Made by a program: the position numbers and the translations under genes | Origin: Microvirga sp. BSC39 | GTDB taxonomy: Bacteria > Pseudomonadota > Alphaproteobacteria > Rhizobiales > Beijerinckiaceae | NCBI RefSeq assembly: GCF_000739015.1 | Contig: NZ_JPUG01000077.1 | Coordinates: 310,001-374,000 of the forward strand | Length of the DNA: 64,000 nt | Direction: 5' to 3' | In this document: in pieces, positions 15,362-24,342 of the stretch | How the letters are laid out: every line of letters begins with the position of its first letter | Position numbering within the stretch: position 1 is the stretch's first letter | The notes under the pieces: model-generated | Database searches by the model: none | Told to the model about the DNA's origin: nothing | Seen by the model: only the letters and a program-made list of their open reading frames with translations

Positions 15362-16681
15362 TCAAGCGGCGAGTAGGCCGTGCCAGTGCGCGTCGCGCGC
15401 GGACGGGCGGCGGTGCAGGCGGCGGTCGAGCAGTTGGCCGGCCTTCACGGCCTCGCCGCTGCGCATGAGGGCCAGCAGCAGCATGTCCTCGATCATCTCG
15501 CGCTGGGCGCCGCTGCCGCCGATGCGCACGACTTCCGCCGCGACCGGCTCCAGGATGCGCGCGCAGGCCGCGTAGTCCTCGTCCGCAAACGCGAGAGCCG
15601 CGCGGCAGATCGCCGGCACCACAGGCCCGGCCGGCAAGGCTCCTGCCTCAACCAGCGCCATCAGAGCCTTCACGCGCTCTTCGACCGCAGCCTTGTCGCC
15701 GGTCGCGGCCGCGAGAAGCGCCATGTGCACGTCGGCAAAGGCGAAGCCCGCCTTCTGAAAATACTTTTCGGAATAGGCTGCTGCGTCCTCCCATAGCCCT
15801 GCCGGCACTGTGTGGCCGTAGGCCTTCAGCCGCCACAGGAAGGACGCGGTGTCGCTCACCACATTGACCGGCATGCCGGCCGTCACCGAGGGCTGGATGT
15901 GATCGGCGTAGATCGCCAGCGCCCCTTCCGGATCGCCGCGTTCCAGGGCGCCCAGCGCCGAATGCCAGGCGATGTGGCCGTGGAGAACGCCTGTGCGGTC
16001 GTAGCCCGGCAGCCAGTCGGCGATCAGGCGCTCCGCCTCGTCGTGCGCGCCGCCTTCGTAAAGGGCGTGCGAGAGCGCATGCGCCGCGTTGGCGTTGTTC
16101 CGGCGCAGGTCGTAGCCGCGCTGCGTGAGAGCCCGGCCATGCGCCACGTTGCCGTTCTCCGCATGCGACCAGCCGCGATAGGTGAGGAACCACCAGTCGT
16201 CCGCGTCGAAGTGCCGGGCGTGGCGCTCGCAGAGATCGACGCGCGCCTGATCGTGACCCGCCATGCCGGAGAAGGCGAAGAGCCCGAAGGCGCCGAGCGG
16301 CAGCGACAGGATCAGCACGTCCCGCGGCCAGGCATCGGCATGGGCGAGCGCCCGCTCCAGCGCCTGGGCCGAGAGGCCGTTGATGGCGAGCGACAGGACC
16401 GTCACATGGCTGCGCTCGCGCTCGGTGCCGCGCCGGGCGACGATCTCCTCCGCCGTGGCGATCCGCGCCTTGGCCTTCGCCAGCTCGGACCGGATGGCGT
16501 GCAGGCGGGCGCGGGCCGCATGGGCGAGGGCGAAGTCCGGATCGGCCGCGATGGCCTCCTCCAACACCTCGGCCGCTCCAGGCCAGGCCGAGAGGAGCAG
16601 GTCGACGCCATGCCGGTAGCGCTCGGCCGCGATGTCGGACGTGGTCGAGAGCGGCAGGCCACGGCTGTCGAAGCGGGTCAT
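15362..16681 (-). CDS. TPR-containing protein of unknown function
   Basis: A 439-residue, mostly helical soluble protein with tetratricopeptide-like repeats (ALAHAARARLHAIRSELAKA; AHALSHALYEGGAHDEAERL; HSALGALERGDPEGALAIY). No catalytic motif was recognised and no signal peptide is present. The ATG at 16681 was preferred because the longer frame runs through the promoter of the divergent AraC gene. The proximity to an AraC regulator, 130 bp away and divergent, makes it a plausible target of that regulator (inference). Confidence 0.8.
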   Translation of the reverse strand: MTRFDSRGLPLSTTSDIAAERYRHGVDLLLSAWPGAAEVLEEAIAADPDFALAHAARARLHAIRSELAKAKARIATAEEIVARRGTERERSHVTVLSLAINGLSAQALERALAHADAWPRDVLILSLPLGAFGLFAFSGMAGHDQARVDLCERHARHFDADDWWFLTYRGWSHAENGNVAHGRALTQRGYDLRRNNANAAHALSHALYEGGAHDEAERLIADWLPGYDRTGVLHGHIAWHSALGALERGDPEGALAIYADHIQPSVTAGMPVNVVSDTASFLWRLKAYGHTVPAGLWEDAAAYSEKYFQKAGFAFADVHMALLAAATGDKAAVEERVKALMALVEAGALPAGPVVPAICRAALAFADEDYAACARILEPVAAEVVRIGGSGAQREMIEDMLLLALMRSGEAVKAGQLLDRRLHRRPSARDAHWHGLLAA

Positions 16682-16811
16682 GGCGGATTCCTCATTCCGG
16701 GAGCGTGCAGGCAGCATGGCCCGTCCCGGCGGTTTGTACGGGATCGCCCTCTGTCCGTCTTTTGACAGTCTGCCAAATAATATAGAGTAGGCGCCAAACT
16801 GGAGACCCGCG

Positions 16812-17627
16812 ATGTCATGGGAAACGCTCGAGGCGCCGCCCGGGTTGGAGCCTCCTCGGCCGATCACCGTGCGGGCGCAGACCATCCCGGCGCGCCACTT
16901 CTTTCCCGAGCATTCGCACCGTTGGCACCAGATGGTCTACGCGATCTCCGGCGTGCTCACGGTCACTGTCGAGGGACATTCCTTCGTGATCTCGCCGGAG
17001 CAGGCAGTCTGGCTGCCGACGGGCTTAAGGCACCGCACCGGGTCCCTGCTCGGCGCGGAGTTCCGCAGCCTCTGGATCGCCCATGAGACCGGCCGGGGCC
17101 TGCCGACAACGCCGACCGTGTTCGGCGTCACGCCGCTGCTGAAGGCGCTGATCGTGGAGGCGACCGCCATCGGGAGCGACGAAGACCGGGACGGCTATGC
17201 GGGCCGCGTGACGGATCTGCTCCTCGACCAGCTCCGGCGGGCGCGGCCGCTTCCGGGCGCGCTTTCCTGGCCGCGCGGCGGATCCTCCCTGACAGTCTTG
17301 TGCGAGGCGCTCTATGCCGACCCCGCCGACCCGCGCGGGCCGGAGGCCTGGGGCCGGGAGCTCGGGATGTCGGAGCGGACGCTCACGCGCCGCTTCGAGG
17401 CGGAGCTGGGCATGAGCCTGCGCTCCTGGCGCCGGCGCCTGCGGCTGTTCAAGTCGATCGAGCTCATGGGCGGAGGCCTGGACGTGACCCGCACGGCCCT
17501 GGAGCTCGGCTACGGCTCCACATCGGCCTTCGTGTACGCGTTCCGCACCGAGATGGGCTGCAGCCCCCAGGCCTATATGCGCGGGCGCGGCGTGGATCGG
17601 AGCGCTCCGGGCGAGCCGTCCACATAG
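16812..17627 (+). CDS. AraC-family transcriptional regulator
   Basis: A 271-residue regulator. The N-terminal half is an AraC-type cupin ligand domain (HSHRWHQMVYAISGVLTV, residues about 35-55, then FVISPEQAVWLPTGLRH). The C-terminal 100 residues hold two HTH motifs (GRELGMSERTLTRRFEAELG and VTRTALELGYGSTSAFVYAFR). GGAG lies 8 bases before the ATG. It diverges from the TPR gene. The inducer is unknown. A short piece similar to its first HTH (RRFEAE) recurs at about 21,316, upstream of the luciferase-like gene. Confidence 0.92.
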   Translation: MSWETLEAPPGLEPPRPITVRAQTIPARHFFPEHSHRWHQMVYAISGVLTVTVEGHSFVISPEQAVWLPTGLRHRTGSLLGAEFRSLWIAHETGRGLPTTPTVFGVTPLLKALIVEATAIGSDEDRDGYAGRVTDLLLDQLRRARPLPGALSWPRGGSSLTVLCEALYADPADPRGPEAWGRELGMSERTLTRRFEAELGMSLRSWRRRLRLFKSIELMGGGLDVTRTALELGYGSTSAFVYAFRTEMGCSPQAYMRGRGVDRSAPGEPST

Positions 17628-17669
17628 CCGAAGCCGCCCCCATCGTCGGGCTTCCGCACGCCGGAGACC

Positions 17670-20600
17670 TCAAGCGTCAGCGTCATCGCCTTTGATGATC
17701 GATCGGATCTTCTGCGCCAGGGCATCCACAGCGAAAGGCTTCGTGATCATCTGCATTCCCGGCTCCAGGAAGCCTGCTGCCAAGGTGGCGTTCTCAGCGT
17801 AGCCGGTGATGAAGAGGATCTTGAGGTCGCGCCGTCCTTCCCGGGCGGCATCGGCGAGCTGGCGCCCATTCAGGCCCGGCAGGCCCACATCCGTGACCAG
17901 GAGATCGATGCGCCGCCTGGATTGGAGGATCTTGAGCCCTTCCGGTCCATCCGCCGCCTCCAGGGTCCGGTAGCCGAGATCCTCAAGCACCTCGACGATC
18001 AGGCTGCGCACTACCGGCTCGTCCTCGACCACCAGAACCGTCTCGCCAGTCTCGGCCCGTGGCGCCTCGGCAAGGGTCGCCGATTCGATCTCCGCGTCCG
18101 TCTCGCCGCGATAGCGCGGCAGGTAGATCTTGATCGTGGTTCCTTGCCCGACTTCGCTGTAGATCTTGGCGTGCCCCTCCGACTGCCGTGCAAAGCCGTA
18201 CACCATGGACAGGCCAAGGCCGGTGCCCTGACCGATGGGCTTGGTCGTGAAGAACGGGTCGAAGGCCCGTTCGATCACATCCTGCGACATGCCGGTTCCG
18301 GTGTCCGTTACGCAGATGCAAACATACTGTCCTGGCTTCACATCCCGTTGCGCGGCAACATACGCATCGTCGAGATGGGCGTTGCAAGTCTCGATCGTCA
18401 GATTGCCGCCGTCCGGCATGGCATCGCGGGCGTTGATCACGAGGTTGAGAAGCGCGCTCTCCAGCTGGTTGGGGTCGCACAGCGTCGGCCAGAGGCCGCC
18501 CGCCAGCACCACCTCCAGCGTGACCATCTCACCCACCGTGCGTCGGAACAGGTCCTCCAGAGAGGCGACGAGCGCGTTCGCCTGCACGGGCCTCGGATCG
18601 AGCGGCTGGCGGCGTGCAAAGGCAAGCAGGCGATGGGTCAGCGCGGCTGCGCGATTTGCCGAGGTCGCGGCCGCGGTGATGTAGCGATCGACATTGTCCG
18701 TCCGCCCCTGCGCAAGGCGGGTACGCAGCATGTCCAGGGAGCCGATCACCCCGGTCAGAAGGTTGTTGAAGTCATGAGCGATACCGCCCGTGAGCTGGCC
18801 CACCGCCTCCATCTTCTGGGACTGCCGCAGAGCCTCTTCCGTCTCCCGCAGGGTTTCGGCCGCAGCCCGCTCCGCCGTGATGTCGCGACCGATGGCATAG
18901 AACAATCCCTCCTTCGGCACGGCTGTCCAGGAGATCAGCCGGTAGCTGCCGTCCTTGGCGCGGAAGCGGTTCTCGAACCGGAACGTCCGGATTCCCTGGT
19001 CGAGGCGTGAAAGTTCTCCGAGCGTGCTCTCCACATCGTCCGGGTGGATGAGACCCAGGAAGTTGCTGGCCAGAAGCTCCGCCTCGGACCAGCCGAGCAT
19101 GGCGGTCCAGGCCGGGTTGATCGCCAACAGGGTTCCGTCGGCCCGGCATACGTCCATCAGGTCCGTGCTGAGCTGCCAGATCTGGTCCCTTTCCCGGGTC
19201 CGCTCCTCCACTTCGGCTTCCAAGGTTTCGTTCAGACGCCGCAGCGCCTCTTCGGCGCGCCGGCGCTCCTCGATCTCCCACTGCGCTTTCTGGAACAGGC
19301 GGGCGTTGTCGATGGCCACCGCCGCCCCTGCGGCCAGCCCGACGATCAAGCGTTCAGAACGCGCGTGGAACACGCCAGGCTGTGCATGTCCGAAGAACAG
19401 GCCGCCGATCACCTCGCCCGAGCGCGACGTTACCGGCACGGCCAGATAGCTGCGGACGGGCAGGTGGCCCGCAGGCATGCCCCGGTGGGGCTCCATGTGT
19501 CCGTAGGCAGGATCCTTGGTGATGTCGTCCGACCGCACGATCCGCTCACCGTTGAACGTGGGAGCGAAGACATGGGTGTTGCGCGGCATCGGGAACTTGG
19601 AGAAGGCCTCGCGCGGGACGCCGGAGATCGCATAGAGCACGTAGCTCTCGCCCGCTTGGTTCTCCACGTTGTAGAAGAATGCGCCGAACTGGGCCCCGGT
19701 GAGTTCGACGCCCGCATCCGTCACCTTCTGCACCAGCCGGTCCAGGTCGAGCTCGGACGCGGCGGCCGCAAGCGCCGTGTTGAGGATTTCCAGGGCGCGG
19801 GTCTCCTCCAGCAGGGCCTCCTGGCTGGCTCGCCGCTCCGAGATGTCCTCCGTGGTGCCGTACCATTTGATGATCTGCCCATCGTCCCCGCGCCGTGGAG
19901 AGGCGCGCGAGTGCATCCAGCGATACTCGCCGGTGCGCATTCGGACGCGGTGCTCGATGTCGAAAGGCTCCCCCGTGGCAATGGAGTGCCCCCACGCATC
20001 CAAGGTCGGCTCCACATCGTCCGGGTGCATGGCCTGCGCCCAGGTCCCGCTCAGTCCCGTGGTGCCGGTCCAGTCCTGCCAGCGACCGGCGACGCGATCG
20101 AGCTGGCCGTTGGGGAGGGACGTCCAGCTGACCTGCGGATTCAGCTCGACCGCATGGCGGTAGTGGTCCTCCGCCTCGTGAAGCAGAGCCTCCGCATGCT
20201 TGCGCTCGGAGATGTCGCGGTAGAAGACCGCCAGGCCATCGGGAGCCGGATAGGCCCGGATCTCGATCCAGGCCTCCCGTCCGTCAGGCCACGTGTAGCT
20301 GTTCTCGAACATGACGGGGACGCGCTCCGCCATGGCCTTCCTGTACATCTCGCCCAGCAGGGAGTTCTCCGTGTTCGGCCAGACCTCCCAGTGCGTGCGC
20401 CCGACGATTTCGGCCTCGGCCCGTGTGTCCAGGCGCAAGCCGGCAGGGTTGATCCGAAGGATGCGGAACTCCCGGTCGAGCAGCACGAAGGCCTCGTCCA
20501 TGCCATCGAGCACGCCCCGGGCCCGCTCCTCGCTCTGGCGCAGGGCCTGCTGGCCAAGGACCTTGCCGGTCGTCTCCGTCGCGGCGCAGAACATGCCGGC

Positions 20601-21053
20601 AATTTTGCCGTCGTCGTCCCAGGCAGGCGTGTAGGAGAAGCTGAACCAGGCCTCCTCTCGATAGCCATGGCGCTCCATCGGGATCAGCAGATCCTCGTGC
20701 CAGCTCGCCTGGCCGGCAAGGGTCTGGTCCACGAGCGGTTTGATCTGCTCCCAGATGTCGGACCAGACCTCGGCGAAGGGTCGGCCGAGGGCGCCGGGGT
20801 GCTTGGCGCCGAAGATCGGAACGTAGTCGTCGTTGTAGAGGAAGGCGAGATCCGGCCCCCAGGCGATGAACATCGGCTGCTTGGCGTTGAGCATCAGGCG
20901 CACGAGGGTGCGCAGCGTCCGTGGCCATGTGTCGGGCTGGCCAAGCGGCGACGTGCTCCAGTCATGCGCCCGCATGCGTGCGCCCATCTCGCCGCCGCCT
21001 TCCAGGAAGGGGTCCGTGGCGCTGGGACTCGGATCGCTCCTGCTAGTATCCAT
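17670..21053 (-). CDS. Hybrid multi-PAS/GAF histidine kinase with C-terminal receiver
   Basis: A 1127-residue soluble protein. It has four PAS-like regions (about 50-170, 180-290, 300-410, 650-760), a GAF domain (about 430-595), HisKA with the phosphoacceptor in GGIAHDFNNLL, a HATPase_c with LINARDAMPDGG and DTGTGMSQDV, and a receiver whose acceptor Asp is in LLVTDVGLPG near the C-terminus. The N-terminal PAS (DWSTSPLGQPDTWPRTLR) resembles that of the kinase at 1-1713. No membrane segment is visible. It is monocistronic, and the signal is unknown. Internal phosphotransfer to the receiver is expected. Confidence 0.94.
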   Translation of the reverse strand: MDTSRSDPSPSATDPFLEGGGEMGARMRAHDWSTSPLGQPDTWPRTLRTLVRLMLNAKQPMFIAWGPDLAFLYNDDYVPIFGAKHPGALGRPFAEVWSDIWEQIKPLVDQTLAGQASWHEDLLIPMERHGYREEAWFSFSYTPAWDDDGKIAGMFCAATETTGKVLGQQALRQSEERARGVLDGMDEAFVLLDREFRILRINPAGLRLDTRAEAEIVGRTHWEVWPNTENSLLGEMYRKAMAERVPVMFENSYTWPDGREAWIEIRAYPAPDGLAVFYRDISERKHAEALLHEAEDHYRHAVELNPQVSWTSLPNGQLDRVAGRWQDWTGTTGLSGTWAQAMHPDDVEPTLDAWGHSIATGEPFDIEHRVRMRTGEYRWMHSRASPRRGDDGQIIKWYGTTEDISERRASQEALLEETRALEILNTALAAAASELDLDRLVQKVTDAGVELTGAQFGAFFYNVENQAGESYVLYAISGVPREAFSKFPMPRNTHVFAPTFNGERIVRSDDITKDPAYGHMEPHRGMPAGHLPVRSYLAVPVTSRSGEVIGGLFFGHAQPGVFHARSERLIVGLAAGAAVAIDNARLFQKAQWEIEERRRAEEALRRLNETLEAEVEERTRERDQIWQLSTDLMDVCRADGTLLAINPAWTAMLGWSEAELLASNFLGLIHPDDVESTLGELSRLDQGIRTFRFENRFRAKDGSYRLISWTAVPKEGLFYAIGRDITAERAAAETLRETEEALRQSQKMEAVGQLTGGIAHDFNNLLTGVIGSLDMLRTRLAQGRTDNVDRYITAAATSANRAAALTHRLLAFARRQPLDPRPVQANALVASLEDLFRRTVGEMVTLEVVLAGGLWPTLCDPNQLESALLNLVINARDAMPDGGNLTIETCNAHLDDAYVAAQRDVKPGQYVCICVTDTGTGMSQDVIERAFDPFFTTKPIGQGTGLGLSMVYGFARQSEGHAKIYSEVGQGTTIKIYLPRYRGETDAEIESATLAEAPRAETGETVLVVEDEPVVRSLIVEVLEDLGYRTLEAADGPEGLKILQSRRRIDLLVTDVGLPGLNGRQLADAAREGRRDLKILFITGYAENATLAAGFLEPGMQMITKPFAVDALAQKIRSIIKGDDADA

Positions 21054-21444
21054 TTGGATCCTCGGTGACAGCTTGCGTGGGGACTAGCCGAGCATGCCGA
21101 GGCAGATCAAGCCGAGCGGACCAACAGCAGGGGTGCTCCCGAAGGAGGCTGAGATCGTTCTGGACCAGGATCATAGGCAAACGACAGGGGGATTCCCGAT
21201 AGGGCGGATGGTTTGCCATGGGTGCAAAGGGAGCCGAAACGAGGGTGTGAAGGGGATACGATCTAGAGCAGGCAAAAGGGATCTCAACGCCAGATCTGTT
21301 CCTTCAAGGGAAGCTTCGCCCGCCGCTTCGAGGCGGAGATGAGCCTACGCCTGTGCTCTTGGCGGCGTGGATCGGTTGATCTGCCGCAACGGCGGGCGTA
21401 CGAGGTCCTGACCCGGCTGAAGGCCTTTGCACAGGAACCGCCTC
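21054..21444. other. 391-bp intergenic region with an AraC-like remnant
   Basis: This gap lies between the hybrid kinase (whose promoter it must carry, on the minus strand) and the luciferase-like gene. The first 240 bp show nothing I recognise. The segment 21314-21362 resembles part of the AraC gene at 17387 and is annotated separately. Confidence 0.5.
21304..21440 (+). pseudogene. Fragment of an AraC-family gene
   Basis: In one frame the DNA encodes a piece reading ARRFEAEMSLRL, then SWRR, which matches the first HTH region of the AraC protein at 16812-17627 (TRRFEAELGMSLRSWRR). At nucleotide level an 18-base identity (starting CGCCGCTTCG) is followed by a 6-base deletion, ATGAGCCT-CGC, a 6-base insertion and TGGCG-CG. 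Similarity fades after that and no full domain remains. It looks like a decayed duplicate lying upstream of the monooxygenase gene. Confidence 0.5.
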
Positions 21445-22461
21445 ATGAAGAAGATCGGCTTTCTCTCGTTCGGACACTGGTCGCCTTCGCCCGGATCGCA
21501 GACCCGGTCCGCCCGCGACACGCTGCTCCAGTCCATCGACCTGGCCGTAGCGGCCGAGGAGCTCGGCGCGGACGGCGCCTACTTCCGCGTCCACCACTTC
21601 GCCCGCCAGCTCGCCTCGCCGTTTCCGCTGCTCGCCGCCGTCGGGGCCAGGACCAGCCGCATCGAGATCGGCACCGCCGTCATCGACATGCGCTACGAGA
21701 ACCCGCTCTACATGGCCGAGGATGCGGGCGCGGCCGATCTGATCGGCGGCGGGCGCCTCCAACTCGGCATCAGCCGCGGCTCGCCCGAGCAGGTGATCGA
21801 CGGCTGGCGCTATTTCGGCTACGCGCCCGAGGAGGGCCAGAGCGATGCCGACATGGCCCGCCAGCACACGGACGTGTTTCTCCGCGTCCTCAGCGGCGAG
21901 GGCTTCGCCCAGCCGAACCCGCGCCCGATGTTCCCCAACCCGCCCGGCCTGCTGCGCCTCGAGCCGCATTCGGAAGGCCTTCGCGAGCGCATCTGGTGGG
22001 GGTCCGCGTCCGACGCCACGGCCATATGGGCCGCCCAGCAGGGCATGAACCTTCAGAGCTCGACCCTGAAGGAGGACGAATCGGGCGAGCCCTTCCATGT
22101 CCAGCAGGCCCGACAGATCCGCCGCTACCGGGAGGCCTGGAAGGAGGCGGGGCACGCCCGCGCGCCGCGCGTCTCGGTCTCGCGCTCCATCTTCGCGCTC
22201 ATCGACGACCGCGACCGTGCCTATTTCGGACGCGGCAAGGACGGCGATCAGATCGGCGTCATCGACAACATGCGGGCGATCTTCGGCCGTTCCTACGCGG
22301 CGGAGCCGGACAGGCTGGTGGAGGAACTCAAGGCCGACGAGGCGATTGCGGAGGCCGACACCCTGCTTCTCACCGTGCCGAACCAGCTCGGCGTCGCCTA
22401 CAACGCCCATGTAATCGAGGCCATCCTGAAGCATGTGGCCCCGGCGATGGGCTGGCGATAG
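21445..22461 (+). CDS. Luciferase-like FMN-dependent monooxygenase
   Basis: A 338-residue TIM-barrel protein of the bacterial luciferase superfamily. Typical features are KKIGFLSFGHWSP at the N-terminus, DGAYFRVHHFARQLASPFPLL, RIEIGTAVIDMRYENPLYMAE and GGGRLQLGISRGSPEQV. These enzymes use reduced flavin and oxygen to oxidise a substrate that cannot be read from sequence. The ATG at 21445 is preferred over an upstream in-frame TTG at 21427. No flavin reductase is adjacent. It is convergent with the phospholipase D-like gene. Confidence 0.92.
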   Translation: MKKIGFLSFGHWSPSPGSQTRSARDTLLQSIDLAVAAEELGADGAYFRVHHFARQLASPFPLLAAVGARTSRIEIGTAVIDMRYENPLYMAEDAGAADLIGGGRLQLGISRGSPEQVIDGWRYFGYAPEEGQSDADMARQHTDVFLRVLSGEGFAQPNPRPMFPNPPGLLRLEPHSEGLRERIWWGSASDATAIWAAQQGMNLQSSTLKEDESGEPFHVQQARQIRRYREAWKEAGHARAPRVSVSRSIFALIDDRDRAYFGRGKDGDQIGVIDNMRAIFGRSYAAEPDRLVEELKADEAIAEADTLLLTVPNQLGVAYNAHVIEAILKHVAPAMGWR

Positions 22462-22494
22462 GCATCGGCGTGAGCGCGGCGTTTCCCGATTCCG

Positions 22495-23934
22495 TCACCG
22501 GAAGAGGGGCGGGCGGTGCCAGGACAGGGCATGCCAGAGGGAACGCGGCCGCTCCGGATCGAGGATTTCGCGGTCCGCCAAAGCCTTCTCGGCATCGTTG
22601 ATCGTCGGCGGCTCGAACGGCCGCAGGGAGCGTCCGGGTCCCGACAGCCGCTCGATGGCTGCGATCAGCGACCGCCGCTCCGACACGATGGCCGTCACAT
22701 GCTCCGCCGACGTGCCGAGATGCTCGGCCAGAAGTCTCGCCCGGAAGCCCCGGATCGCATGGGACAGATCCGTGTCGTCGTCCTCCGCTTCGAGCGCGAG
22801 GTCGCACTCGGTGTCGTAGCCCATGGAGCGGTTGTTCAGGTTGGACGACCCCACCCGCAGCAGCCGGTCGTCCACGATCATGATCTTGGCGTGCACATAG
22901 ATCGGCTGCTCCCCGGCCGTGACGGGCGTGTAGACCCGCAGGCGCCCGAAGCGGTCGCGGCGCTCGAGCATGGACAGGAGACGGGCCCTGGCCGAGCCCA
23001 TGGCCTCCTCCTCGAGCCAGCCCTCGGCGGATTCGGGGTTGACGATCACGAACTCGGGTCCGTCCGGCTCGTCGAGGCGCCGGGCGATGGCCTCCGCGAT
23101 GACCCGCGAGGCGAAATACTGGCTCTCGAAGTAAACGCTCCTGCGCGCGGCCGCGATCGCCTTGACGTACAGCGCCTCGACCTCGCGCACCTCCGTCTGA
23201 TCGCCATAGGCCGGGATGGTGCGGGCGATGGCGACCGCCACATCCCTCATGTCGACGGGCAGGCCGTCGGGCCACGGGTCCGAGCCGGTTGGCGGCGGCG
23301 CCAGCACCTCTCCCGATGCCTGCTGCCAGCGTTCGCGTGCATGGTCGCCCAGAGCCCTGGCCGCGGCGCCGCTGACCGCCGTGGTGGCGTCGTGCCATGG
23401 GCCATAGGCGCGCCGCGTGAAAGGGCGGCGGCGGCGGGGGTCGTCGTCGCGGTGCTCCGACGTGTCCCACCGGTCGCCGGTCATGTCGATGCCGCCGCAG
23501 AACGCCACGGCATCGTCGATCACGACGATCTTGTGATGGTGCGCCGCGCCCGGCGGGTGGGCGCCATCCAGCTTGAACGTGATGCGCTCATGCATGGCCC
23601 ATTGGGCGACCCGGAAGAGGGTGGTGCCCCGCCACAGGGCCTTCACCGTGCCGAGGTCCCATTTCAGGATGTTGATGCGAAGACCAGGCCGGCTGTCCGC
23701 AAGCCATGACAGGAAGGCTCCCAGGTGCCTCGGGTGCGCCTCTTCGTCATCGTCCGGGTCGAGGTCGATCCGGGTGTCGAAATCCCACCCGATCAGGAGG
23801 ATGGAATGCTGCGCCTCGAGCATGGCCGACCGGACGGCGCGGAAATAGTCGGCGGCATCGACGATGAGGGCAACGCGGTCAGCCTGCTCGATGCGCCAGC
23901 ATGTCTGACCGGGTTGCAAGACCTGCACTGCCAC
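22495..23934 (-). CDS. Phospholipase D-like protein (cardiolipin synthase/PLD superfamily)
   Basis: A 479-residue protein with two HKD motifs, H133-x-K135-x4-D140 (HHKIVVID) and H348-x-K350-x4-D355 (HAKIMIVD, followed by GSSNLNNRSMG), which together form one PLD active site. The N-terminal region (HSILLIGWDFDTRIDL) is typical of PLD-type phospholipases. No signal peptide or membrane helix is obvious. It could hydrolyse or transphosphatidylate phospholipids. The start at 23934 is a GTG; a GTG two codons later has the better-placed GGGAG. Confidence 0.93.
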   Translation of the reverse strand: MAVQVLQPGQTCWRIEQADRVALIVDAADYFRAVRSAMLEAQHSILLIGWDFDTRIDLDPDDDEEAHPRHLGAFLSWLADSRPGLRINILKWDLGTVKALWRGTTLFRVAQWAMHERITFKLDGAHPPGAAHHHKIVVIDDAVAFCGGIDMTGDRWDTSEHRDDDPRRRRPFTRRAYGPWHDATTAVSGAAARALGDHARERWQQASGEVLAPPPTGSDPWPDGLPVDMRDVAVAIARTIPAYGDQTEVREVEALYVKAIAAARRSVYFESQYFASRVIAEAIARRLDEPDGPEFVIVNPESAEGWLEEEAMGSARARLLSMLERRDRFGRLRVYTPVTAGEQPIYVHAKIMIVDDRLLRVGSSNLNNRSMGYDTECDLALEAEDDDTDLSHAIRGFRARLLAEHLGTSAEHVTAIVSERRSLIAAIERLSGPGRSLRPFEPPTINDAEKALADREILDPERPRSLWHALSWHRPPLFR

Positions 23935-24342
23935 TCCCTTTCCCGCCCTGCCGCGCCGAACCTTCGGGCGCCCCGCACGGGCGTTGCTTCATCAAAGCTG
24001 CCTTGGCTGTAAACCAATTCCGGTCAGTTGCAGTTCCGCAGAGAGCCAGGGGCGCAAAACCGGCCCGGTTGGGGCCAGAGGCTGAAGGAGCTGCTCCCTG
24101 AAGGCTCGGGAGATCGCAACTTCGCTCTCCCTGAGAAAGGGGAGGTGCCATTAGGGAAGGTCAGGGCATCCGCATCGCGCGATCCCGCCCTGCGGGACCG
24201 GCGCGAAGGTCAGCGCCGGTATGCACGTTGAAGGAGGAGGGAGCACGGGTTCGCCTTCGGCTTGACGTCGTCAGAGACCATCAGGCTGAGGCGATCCGTT
24301 TCATGTGGGACCCGCGAAGCGCCCACCAATGCACAGCCGCTC
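23935..24342. other. 408-bp intergenic region, no gene recognised
   Basis: The gap lies upstream of the phospholipase D-like gene and downstream of the GGDEF-EAL gene (both minus strand). Short open frames occur in it but none has both a ribosome binding site and protein-like composition. I saw no clear repeat or promoter motif. Confidence 0.5.
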
